Shown here in pieces: positions 1-5,846 of a stretch of 20,138 nucleotides of DNA (the stretch's first letter is position 1; each line of letters begins with the position of its first letter). The notes beneath the pieces were generated by a model that worked only from the letters and a program-made list of their open reading frames with translations, ran no database searches and had not been told where the DNA came from. The translations under genes and the position numbers were made by a program. Source of the DNA: CAYVQE01 sp964633205 (GTDB lineage Bacteria > Myxococcota > B64-G9); NCBI GenBank assembly GCA_964633205.1, contig CAZWFN010000120.1, positions 1-20,138 of the forward strand, in the 5' to 3' direction.

Positions 1-600
1 GGCCGCGACGGCCGCCCGCCGCTGTCCGAGGCGGCCGCCGACACCATCCGGCGCGCCTTCTGCATCCGCTCCGGCGCCCACGGCCGCGAGCTGGGGGTGG
101 GCCGCTTCAGCGCCGACCACGGCCCTGGCGGCCGCCCGGCCTGCAAGGGGATCTGCATCTTCGACGCGGTCAGCGGCAGCCTGCGCCTGACCGAGCGGCT
201 GATCGACACCTTCCCGGAGGTGCTCGCTGCGGCCGTCGATCTGGCCGACGAAGAGGACGCCCCCGAGCTGGCCGCCGAGCTCACCGAGCTGCGCGACTTC
301 GCCGCCGCACTCGAGCCCGAACGCGTCGACGACAGCGGCCGGGTCGAGCCGCTGGCCGACGGCGACTGGGTGGTGGTGGTGGCCCCAGGCGAACCGGCCG
401 TCTACTTCAACGGCAACGGCCCCGAGGAGGTACGCATCGAGGGCCACCGCTACAGCCCCCAGGGTCTGCTCTACGACCTGACCCCCAGCCTGCCCGGCAC
501 CCGCTGGACGGTCACCGCCGACCGCATCCAGCCCATGGCCGGGCGCACCCGCCTGCAGCGCGTCAACCTGGTCAGCGGCGAGACCGCGCCGCTCGACTGA
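1..600 (+). CDS. C-terminal end of a large protein, possibly a DEAD/DEAH-type helicase (partial)
   Basis: The reading frame is open from the first base, so the gene starts outside the window and only its last 199 residues are visible; the ATG-like start near 97 is internal. The visible part has a segment KGICIFDAVSGSLRLTERL (about residues 49-67 of the fragment). It resembles the C-terminal region of large DEAD/DEAH helicases of the DUF1998 type, where a phrase such as 'yDtvpGGaGl' is followed by helices. The resemblance is from memory and weak, and no helicase motif is in view. The rest is an acidic helical stretch and a beta-rich tail. The stop is 57 bases before the first ECF-type promoter, so this gene is probably a separate transcription unit from the coiled-coil gene. 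Confidence 0.5.
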   Translation, partial: GRDGRPPLSEAAADTIRRAFCIRSGAHGRELGVGRFSADHGPGGRPACKGICIFDAVSGSLRLTERLIDTFPEVLAAAVDLADEEDAPELAAELTELRDFAAALEPERVDDSGRVEPLADGDWVVVVAPGEPAVYFNGNGPEEVRIEGHRYSPQGLLYDLTPSLPGTRWTVTADRIQPMAGRTRLQRVNLVSGETAPLD

Positions 601-656
601 CCGACGCCGGCGCGCAGAGCAGCCCCGCCCTGGTGCGCGATTCTCCTTCGAGAGCC

Positions 657-682
657 TGTCAGAAGCGCGACACCCGATCGTC
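657..682 (+). promoter_or_regulatory. ECF-type promoter P1 (TGTCAG-N16-CGTC) for the first coiled-coil gene
   Basis: TGTCAG at 657-662 and CGTC at 679-682 are separated by exactly 16 bases. Six sites in the window share this exact arrangement and two more are near-identical. It points at the coiled-coil gene starting at 770. The predicted transcript start near 690 leaves a leader of about 80 bases, which contains a 5-bp hairpin (GCCGC/GCGGC, 695-710). Recognition by the sigma factor at 2921-3613 is inferred. Confidence 0.75.
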
Positions 683-769
683 TCCATGACCAGCGCCGCA
701 AAGACGCGGCCCACGCAGCAGGCGCGCTGGCGATGACGCGAGCGCGTGTTGCGTGCAAGGAGGCGAACC

Positions 770-1867
770 ATGACAAGAGACCCCAGCCCCAGCCGAGAGA
801 GCAAGCCGAGCAGCGATGCCGCCGCCACCGCCAAGGTCATCTCCATCTCCGGCCAGCCGGTCGAAAAAGCCGGCAAGTGCTACGGCAAGCTCGAGCAGAT
901 CCTGGACCTGGAGCTGGTGCGCGACCCGGACCGGCCGACGCCGCCGCGGGTGGCCAGGCTGGTGGACAAGACCCTGGATCTGCTGGACCTGGGTCGGATC
1001 ATCGAGATCCGAAACCAGCTCCACGATCTGGACCACGAGATCCGCAAAAAGCAGGATAAGCTGGACGGGCTCCGCCGGCGCCAACTGCTGCGACCGGCCG
1101 GCGGCTTCGGTCGCGACAAGCTTCGCTCCTCCAAAGAGGGGCTCATCGTAAAGCTGCGCGACCACATCGCCAAATTCCGTGCGGAACGGGAGCGCAAGCT
1201 GCTCGAGGTGGCCGCCGAGGCCCGCGCCATCGGCATCGAGCTCGACGACGAGCAGGTCGAGCTGTTCCTGTCCGCGGCCACCGGCGAGACCGTGATGGAG
1301 CTGGCCAACCTGTTCGACAAGGTCAAGCGCCTCGCCGAACAGCTCCGCCTGCTGGCCGCCCACAGCGACGAGGACAACCACAGCGCCCGACGATACTACG
1401 GCATGCACGTGATGCTGGTGCTGATCCTGGTCCGCGCCCACCAGCACGCCCTGGACACCCTGGCCGAGCACGGCCGGCGGGTCGAGCGCTACCGCGAGGA
1501 GAACGACCGGCTGATGGAGCGCGCCCGCCAGCAGCAGCACCAGCTGCGCGACGAGGCCAACCGCCGCCTCTGCGGCGAGAACCTGCGCGCCCAGCAGATC
1601 ACCGACGAGGCCTGCGCCCTGCACCTGCAGCACCTCAGCGACCAGTCCCGCCAGCTCGAACAATCCCTGCAGCGGCTCGAGGAGCGCTACGCCGTCACCC
1701 TCGACACCCTCAAGACCGCCACCCTGGCCGCAGCCGTCTCCGACCTCATCACCGCCGACATCGACACCCTATCCACCCTGTGCAACATGCAGCTCCCCGA
1801 AATGACCCCCTTCCGCAACGACAAGCTGCGCCAGCGCTACCTGGAGATCGCCGAGCACGTCCGCTAA
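770..1867 (+). CDS. coiled-coil protein, 365 aa, paralogue of the gene at 13129-14226
   Basis: I do not recognise this family. The ATG at 770 is chosen because AAGGAGG lies 6 bases before it; an upstream start at 746 has no such site. The protein is charged and almost wholly helical, with heptad-like stretches at about residues 70-150 and 230-320 and no signal peptide. The most conserved part against the paralogue is about residues 158-222: an EQVELFLS..TGETV segment, NLF..VKR.AEQLR and a hydrophobic GMHVMLVL helix. Both paralogues are exactly 365 residues. The gene has its own ECF-type promoter and converges on the DUF4177-like gene, 33 bases away. The paralogue is followed by a membrane protein gene, but this copy is not. 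A scaffold or membrane-stress role is possible, but no function can be assigned. Confidence 0.85.
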   Translation: MTRDPSPSRESKPSSDAAATAKVISISGQPVEKAGKCYGKLEQILDLELVRDPDRPTPPRVARLVDKTLDLLDLGRIIEIRNQLHDLDHEIRKKQDKLDGLRRRQLLRPAGGFGRDKLRSSKEGLIVKLRDHIAKFRAERERKLLEVAAEARAIGIELDDEQVELFLSAATGETVMELANLFDKVKRLAEQLRLLAAHSDEDNHSARRYYGMHVMLVLILVRAHQHALDTLAEHGRRVERYREENDRLMERARQQQHQLRDEANRRLCGENLRAQQITDEACALHLQHLSDQSRQLEQSLQRLEERYAVTLDTLKTATLAAAVSDLITADIDTLSTLCNMQLPEMTPFRNDKLRQRYLEIAEHVR

Positions 1868-1877
1868 AACCAATTGT

Positions 1878-1895
1878 GGCCGATGGACTCCGGCC
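1878..1895. terminator. weak possible bidirectional terminator hairpin
   Basis: GGCCG (1878-1882) and CGGCC (1891-1895) can form a 5-bp stem with an 8-base loop between the convergent coiled-coil and DUF4177-like genes. There is no clear T-run on either side, so a role in termination is only suggested by position. Confidence 0.25.
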
Positions 1896-1900
1896 GAATA

Positions 1901-2083
1901 TCAGCCTTTCTTGAAGATCATGAGTACAGACGAGCCGCGGTCAGACCCACTCACCGTGCAGGTGTGCAGCTCCCACCCTTCTTTGGAGTATCGATCCAAC
2001 ACGGGCTGCACCGCGTCGGCGATTTTGCTCTCTTTCCCGAAAAATCCCGCTTTCAGATCGATGACTTCGGCTTTGTACTGCAT
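1901..2083 (-). CDS. DUF4177-like small protein, 60 aa
   Basis: This small soluble protein begins MQYKAEVIDL, a beta strand typical of DUF4177 proteins. It ends in the family's characteristic EGWEL phrase and a final strand (VLMIFKK). The function of the family is not known. The start at 2083 is preferred over the in-frame ATG at 2089: GGAGG is 7 bases from the former but only 1 base from the latter. It is the last gene of the minus-strand operon behind the GreA-like gene, and its start overlaps the end of the preceding hypothetical gene by 31 bases. It is probably transcribed from P2. Confidence 0.75.
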   Translation of the reverse strand: MQYKAEVIDLKAGFFGKESKIADAVQPVLDRYSKEGWELHTCTVSGSDRGSSVLMIFKKG

Positions 2084-2379
2084 GCCCATTCCTCCCTTGC
2101 TTGGTGATTGGTCAACAGGACTGTGTGCCTGCCGGCGACAGAGGCAAGGCTGAGCTGCAGCTGGCCTCGCCGCCAGGTTTCCAGCTTCCAGCCCAGGATC
2201 ATTAAGCGCTCGTAATCCCGGCGTTCCAGCAGCACCGCCCCGGCCTGACGAATCCTCGATATCGCATCACACCCGAGGATTGTGACCGACCCGACGCCCA
2301 CTGTCCATACCTGTCCCCCCCACAACCGCCCGAACTGTTGCCTTTCCACAGGCGATCGCAGCCAGACCCCCCGACTCAC
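2053..2379 (-). CDS. hypothetical protein, 108 aa, translationally coupled to the GreA-like gene
   Basis: Not recognised. The GTG start overlaps the TGA stop of the GreA-like gene in a GTGA arrangement (2376-2379), a common sign of translational coupling. It lacks a good ribosome binding site of its own. The middle of the protein (about residues 22-90) has a natural alternation of beta-like and helical segments, including ERRDYERLMILGWKLE; the ends are less convincing. It overlaps the start of the DUF4177-like gene by 31 bases. No other gene occupies this interval on either strand. It could be a real small protein or a non-coding gap that happens to be open. Confidence 0.45.
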   Translation of the reverse strand: MSRGVWLRSPVERQQFGRLWGGQVWTVGVGSVTILGCDAISRIRQAGAVLLERRDYERLMILGWKLETWRRGQLQLSLASVAGRHTVLLTNHQAREEWACSTKPKSSI

Positions 2380-2837
2380 GCCACCTCCAGCACCTCGAAG
2401 GCCTTGTTCTCGCCGGCCACTTCCCCTTCGCGCAGCTCGCCCGGCCGGGCCCCGATGAGCAACCGCACCACCGGTGCGTTGTACGACACCGTCTCGTCGC
2501 CGTTGAAGGTCATGTACGAGCCGACCCGAAAGCGCCGCTGGCTGCCGTCGTCCAGATCGCGCACGGTGACCCAGCGGCCGATGGCCACCCGTTCACCATC
2601 TGCCGCCGGCCGCACCACCCGGGCCCGATCCCGAATGCGCAGCAGCTCGCGCAGCCGCCGCGACAGCATCTGCTGCTGCCGCTCCCCCTCCTCGAAGGCG
2701 AAGTTGTCGTGGTAGGTCTCGGCACCCTCGCGGCAGGAGGCGCCCATCTCCTGGCCGATGGACTGAAAGCGCGCGTTCAGCACCTCGATCTTGTCCTCGA
2801 GCCGCTCGAAGTCATCCTGCAGGAAGAAAAAGCCCAT
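2376..2837 (-). CDS. GreA/GreB-family transcription factor-like protein, 153 aa
   Basis: GreA and GreB bind the secondary channel of RNA polymerase and stimulate cleavage of backtracked RNA. This protein has the same two parts: an N-terminal coiled-coil hairpin (about residues 8-72) and a C-terminal FKBP-like domain (about 80-153) with the pattern AIGRWVTVRD..., VGSYMTF..., YNAPVVRLLIGARPGE. Its length is close to the usual 158. At the coiled-coil tip, aligning DNFAFEEGERQQ with the ENAEY...EQQ segment of E. coli GreA puts D44 at catalytic E44 and T41 at catalytic D41, with E40 next door. The acidic tip is therefore altered and cleavage activity is uncertain. The start has GGGAGG 6-7 bases upstream and its own ECF-type promoter P2. 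Regulation of RNA polymerase during the response is a reasonable inference. Confidence 0.8.
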   Translation of the reverse strand: MGFFFLQDDFERLEDKIEVLNARFQSIGQEMGASCREGAETYHDNFAFEEGERQQQMLSRRLRELLRIRDRARVVRPAADGERVAIGRWVTVRDLDDGSQRRFRVGSYMTFNGDETVSYNAPVVRLLIGARPGELREGEVAGENKAFEVLEVA

Positions 2838-2869
2838 ATCAAACCTCCCGCGCTGGCCACACCCCGCTG

Positions 2870-2895
2870 GACGCTCAACCAGCGCCGTTCTGACA
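2870..2895 (-). promoter_or_regulatory. ECF-type promoter P2 (TGTCAG-N16-CGTC) for the GreA-like operon
   Basis: On the minus strand, TGTCAG (2895-2890) and CGTC (2873-2870) are 16 bases apart. The site sits in the 83-base gap between the sigma-factor stop and the GreA-like start at 2837, leaving a short leader of about 25 bases. It would let the sigma factor raise expression of the downstream operon. Confidence 0.75.
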
Positions 2896-2920
2896 AGGAC
2901 CCCAGCGGCCGCTCCCAGCC

Positions 2921-3613
2921 TCAGACCGTGCCGAAGGATCCTCCGCGGCTCCGCTTCGCGCCGTCGATGGCAGCCAGCGCCCGGGTCCGCAACTGGTAGA
3001 CGTTGTCGCGGCTGGTGCCCAGCTCCGCCATGATCTCCTCGGTGCTGGCCTCATCCAGATCGAGTTCGAGCACCCGGGCCAGCCGCCGGTTCTTCTCCCG
3101 CAGCCAGGCGAGGGCGGCCCGCAGCTGCTGCCGCCGCTCATCCGCCAGCACCAGGGCAAACGGGCTCTGCTGCTCCGGCACTCGAAGCTGCTGCGGTGTC
3201 CGGGCCAAATGCCCCTCGCTTCCGTCGCGCCCGACCTGGCCGAGCTCGGTCTGGGGTATGGACGCCCAGCTGCTGGCCCGCCTGTGGAGATCCGTCTTCG
3301 CGTTGGCCAGGGTCGTGCGGCAGAAGCTGAAAAAACCGCCGATCGTCCTGGCCCGCACCGCCTTGCCCTTGGTCACGTGGCTGTGGATCTTGTGAAAGGC
3401 GGTCATGACCACATCCTCGGCATCGGCGTGAGACAGCCCGGAGCGGCACAATGCGGGGATCTTGCGCTCCAGATAGCCCCAGGCCTGCTCCTGGATGAGC
3501 CGGCCATCGGCCGAGTCCCAGTCCGGTTGCTCCTGGCCGAAGAAGCGGGCCACGATCGCATCGCAGGGGTGCTCGCGGCTGTTGCGATTGGTCTTGGTTC
3601 GCTTGCTCGCCAT
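2921..3613 (-). CDS. ECF-like sigma-70 family sigma factor, 230 aa
   Basis: Sigma region 2 spans about residues 38-112. It contains DAEDVVMTAFHKIHSHV, the polymerase-binding helix, followed by FFSFCRTTLANAKTDLHRR, equivalent to the usual 'fraWL..ia.N...D..Rr'. Region 4, the -35-binding helix-turn-helix, spans about 160-216 (STEEIMAELGTSRDNVYQLRTRAL). A polar linker joins them and region 3 is lacking, as in ECF factors. The length is slightly above the ECF norm, with a basic 30-residue N-terminal extension. No anti-sigma gene is next to it. The start at 3613 has GAGGAGG 5 bases upstream. Uniquely in the window it has a sigma-54 promoter (3654-3670), and the sigma-54 activator gene lies immediately upstream. 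It is the best candidate to read the TGTCAG-N16-CGTC promoters. Confidence 0.88.
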   Translation of the reverse strand: MASKRTKTNRNSREHPCDAIVARFFGQEQPDWDSADGRLIQEQAWGYLERKIPALCRSGLSHADAEDVVMTAFHKIHSHVTKGKAVRARTIGGFFSFCRTTLANAKTDLHRRASSWASIPQTELGQVGRDGSEGHLARTPQQLRVPEQQSPFALVLADERRQQLRAALAWLREKNRRLARVLELDLDEASTEEIMAELGTSRDNVYQLRTRALAAIDGAKRSRGGSFGTV

Positions 3614-3653
3614 GGTTTCCTCCTCGCTTTCGGTTTCCGTTGCGAAGAGGTAG

Positions 3654-3670
3654 AGCAGCGAACGTGCCAG
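3654..3670 (-). promoter_or_regulatory. sigma-54 promoter of the ECF-like sigma factor gene
   Basis: On the minus strand the sequence CTGGCACGTTCGCTGCT matches the sigma-54 consensus YTGGCACGrNNNTTGCW. The invariant GG of the -24 element and GC of the -12 element are exactly 10 bases apart; one -12 base and the purine position differ. The transcript would start near 3643, about 30 bases before the sigma gene ATG. The adjacent gene encodes a sigma-54 activator with an intact GAFTGA loop, so function is likely. Confidence 0.8.
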
Positions 3671-3699
3671 GCCTCGGCCAAGGCCGTTGTTGCGTTCAA

Positions 3700-3798
3700 C
3701 TAACTGTAATAATGGCTATTTTGTCTTCGGATTTTAAGCCGCGCTTTATCTTTTATTCTATTGTGGATAGATATACAGATAGGTATTTAGACCATGTT
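3700..3798. promoter_or_regulatory. AT-rich island, candidate enhancer (activator binding) region for the sigma-54 promoter
   Basis: This gap of about 100 bases between the rtcR-like stop and the sigma promoter is strikingly AT-rich in an otherwise GC-rich window. It lies about 60-155 bases upstream of the predicted sigma-54 start, the usual place for activator sites. It holds an inverted repeat TCTAT-N5-ATAGA (3757-3771) and repeated GATA-type words around 3766-3785. Which element the activator binds cannot be told from one copy. Confidence 0.5.
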
Positions 3799-5412
3799 CT
3801 ATTGGCGCCCGCCGCCCTTGAGCCGCGCGCGGACCCCCCTGAAGGTCAGCCCGTACTTCTTGAGGTACTTGAGGATCCGATCGGAATCGTTGCTGGTTCT
3901 CTTGCGCACCCTGGACTTGTCGAACAGGAGGCGGCCGGCCTCGGCGGAGTCCCGCGCCTCGGCACAGACCCGGATCACCCCGGCGAGCGCGATCTGGTCG
4001 AAGCGGTCAATCCGTTCGATCGCCTCGTCATCGAGCACCCGCGCCAGCATCGCGCGATCAGCGTCGAGCCCGGCGGCAGGACGAAGCCGTCGCCAGCGGT
4101 CGGTCAGGTCGGCGATCTCCTGGGCGACCTCGGCCTCGCCGATCCGACCCCTCTCGGCCCGGGCGTCCATGCGCTTGAGGGCGTTGCGCAGGTCGCGGAA
4201 GTTGCCCAACCACCGGGCCCGAGCCGACTCGGCGAAAGCCAGAAAAGCGGCCTCCGCCGCCGGCTCGAACTCGATCTCCAGCCCGGTCTCCTCGACGAGC
4301 TCCTTGCGGACCTCGCGAAACACGCCCTCGATATCGGCGATGCGCTCCCGAAAACAGGGCACATCGTAGACCCACACCGAGATCCGCTCGAACAGGTCGG
4401 ATCGAAAGAGCCCATCCCTGACGCTGACGAACAGGTCCTGGTTCGTCGTGCAAACCAGGAAGAAACGCGACTGCTCCTCGTCTTCACTGCCGAGGGGCGA
4501 AAACCGACCCTCCTCGATGGCCTTGAGCAGCATGGTCTGGGTTTTCGGGGGCAGCTCGGCCACTTCATCCAGATAGAGCATGCCCCCATCGGCCTTTTTC
4601 AGCTTGCCCGCACGTTTGCTCACGGCACCGGTGAAGGCCCCCTTGGCGTGGCCGAACAGCTCCGACTGCAGCAGCTCGCCGTCCAGGGCGGCGCAGTTGA
4701 CGGCGACGAACTCGCCCTTCATCCCCTTCTTCTTCTTCAGCTTGTAGATGTTTTTGGCCAGGCGGGTCTTGCCCGTACCGGTCTCGCCCAACAGCAGGAT
4801 GGGCTCGTCGACAGCAGCGGCCCGCCTCCGAATTTCATCGATGACCTTCAGGTAGCCGGGATCGCGGATATCGACCCCGTCCGTCAACAAGGCCTGGTCG
4901 CCCGCGGACGACAAGGCGCGCAGCCGGAACTCGCGCTGCAACTCGGCCGGATCCACGATCCGAACGCGCTTGGTCTGCCCGGCCCCTTCCGGCACCGGTT
5001 GGGCCAGCTTGACGGGCATGCGGCCGGTCACGGCCAGAATCGTCAGGCAACTGGTGAACACCTCGGTTCCGGTACCCAGCGAGAACACCTTGTCCGCATC
5101 CGCAGGGCAGTCGTATCCGTCCCAGAATTCGAGCAAGCCCCGATAGACATCCCGGTGGCGCCAGGGGTCTCCCAGCTTGATGGGGACTTGATCGACCGGT
5201 ACGCCGAGTTCGTGCTCGATGCGCCGTGCCAGCTTCGAAGCATCTGTTTGCTGCCGCGACTGGATCAACAACACCAGGCGCCTGGGCGCCGTCGGCCAGT
5301 GCGCAGAGAGGGTCCAGGTCGGCTGAAGCGCCGAGCCCTCCGCATCCTTGTCGCGACCGTACAGCGAGAACAGGACGGTCTCGCGCTCCGACCTCGCCCG
5401 CCGCTTCTTCAC
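3799..5412 (-). CDS. rtcR: RtcR-like sigma-54-dependent activator with CARF ligand-binding domain, 537 aa
   Basis: RtcR senses RNA ends or nucleotide ligands through an N-terminal CARF domain and activates sigma-54 promoters, classically rtcBA for RNA repair. Residues 12-145 match the RtcR CARF pattern: VLFSLYGRDKD at the start and VFSLGTGTEVFTSCLTILA at the ligand loop, where I recall other RtcR proteins having TGTH. The AAA+ domain spans about 185-430, with Walker A GETGTGKT (209-216), the sigma-54 contact loop GAFTGA (258-263) and Walker B GGMLYLDEV (277-285). The C-terminal DNA-binding region resembles RtcR rather than Fis-type NtrC. The length is near the 532 of E. coli RtcR. GTG at 5412 is chosen because GGAGG lies 7 bases upstream; the in-frame GTG at 5439 has no site. 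No rtcA or rtcB is present in the window. Confidence 0.9.
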   Translation of the reverse strand: MKKRRARSERETVLFSLYGRDKDAEGSALQPTWTLSAHWPTAPRRLVLLIQSRQQTDASKLARRIEHELGVPVDQVPIKLGDPWRHRDVYRGLLEFWDGYDCPADADKVFSLGTGTEVFTSCLTILAVTGRMPVKLAQPVPEGAGQTKRVRIVDPAELQREFRLRALSSAGDQALLTDGVDIRDPGYLKVIDEIRRRAAAVDEPILLLGETGTGKTRLAKNIYKLKKKKGMKGEFVAVNCAALDGELLQSELFGHAKGAFTGAVSKRAGKLKKADGGMLYLDEVAELPPKTQTMLLKAIEEGRFSPLGSEDEEQSRFFLVCTTNQDLFVSVRDGLFRSDLFERISVWVYDVPCFRERIADIEGVFREVRKELVEETGLEIEFEPAAEAAFLAFAESARARWLGNFRDLRNALKRMDARAERGRIGEAEVAQEIADLTDRWRRLRPAAGLDADRAMLARVLDDEAIERIDRFDQIALAGVIRVCAEARDSAEAGRLLFDKSRVRKRTSNDSDRILKYLKKYGLTFRGVRARLKGGGRQ

Positions 5413-5446
5413 CTGAGCACCTCCCAGCCCCGACGGCACCGAGGTC

Positions 5447-5472
5447 TGTCAGACCCGGCCCCGCCGCTCGTC
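5447..5472 (+). promoter_or_regulatory. ECF-type promoter P3 (TGTCAG-N16-CGTC) for the small gene at 5530
   Basis: TGTCAG (5447-5452) and CGTC (5469-5472) with 16 bases between them point away from rtcR, toward the small gene at 5530. The -35 hexamer lies inside a perfect 13-base palindrome (5443-5455), only 30 bases before the rtcR start. Occupancy here could also affect rtcR. Confidence 0.75.
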
Positions 5473-5484
5473 TCCTGCCTATAC

Positions 5485-5514
5485 CCCAGACAATTCTCTG
5501 CAATCAAACGACTT
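5485..5514 (-). promoter_or_regulatory. rtcR: possible sigma-70 promoter for rtcR
   Basis: On the minus strand TTGATT and TATAGG are 18 bases apart, just upstream of the divergent rtcR-like gene. The match is moderate (four of six at each hexamer). It is the only candidate housekeeping promoter seen in this 117-base divergent gap and would give basal expression of the activator. Confidence 0.35.
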
Positions 5515-5529
5515 CCCAGGAGTTCCACC

Positions 5530-5832
5530 ATGAAGCAGCCCACATCCGACGCCGCAAAGCCACGACCGCCCATTCATCTGGCGGACATCGGTCGAAATTC
5601 CGGCCTCTACTTACAGCATACGCCCTCCAAAAGGCGCATCTGGCTCGTCCATGAACCGAACGACCACATCCGCCAGCCCCACCTCGAGTTGCCGGGCCAA
5701 CCCGCCCGCGCCGGCCGCCAGCGCCCGGCCGGCTGGACCTTCGCCCTCGACCCGGATCTCCACGGCAGAGCGCATCTATGCCTGCGGGTCAACGGTGTAC
5801 AGCGGCGTATGGGGATCGACATTCCCAGGTAG
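5530..5832 (+). CDS. hypothetical small protein, 100 aa, divergent from rtcR
   Basis: Not recognised. The ATG at 5530 has AGGAG 7 bases upstream and an exact ECF-type promoter about 60 bases away. This supports a real gene and defines its start inside a much longer open frame that continues antisense through rtcR. The product is basic and rich in proline and histidine, with a short stretch at about residues 22-45 (LADIGRNSGLYLQ...RRIWLVHEP) and a strand-like C-terminus. There is no signal peptide or membrane segment. It occupies the position where rtcBA sits in classical RtcR loci but shows no resemblance to either. It converges on the PRTase-like gene, 14 bases away. Confidence 0.65.
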   Translation: MKQPTSDAAKPRPPIHLADIGRNSGLYLQHTPSKRRIWLVHEPNDHIRQPHLELPGQPARAGRQRPAGWTFALDPDLHGRAHLCLRVNGVQRRMGIDIPR

Positions 5833-5846
5833 GGATCCGAATAGCG

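Noticed and set aside
3640..5529. Very long + strand open frame ending with the small gene at 5530-5832
   Set aside because: It is antisense to the clearly recognisable rtcR-like gene. Only the last part has a ribosome binding site and promoter.
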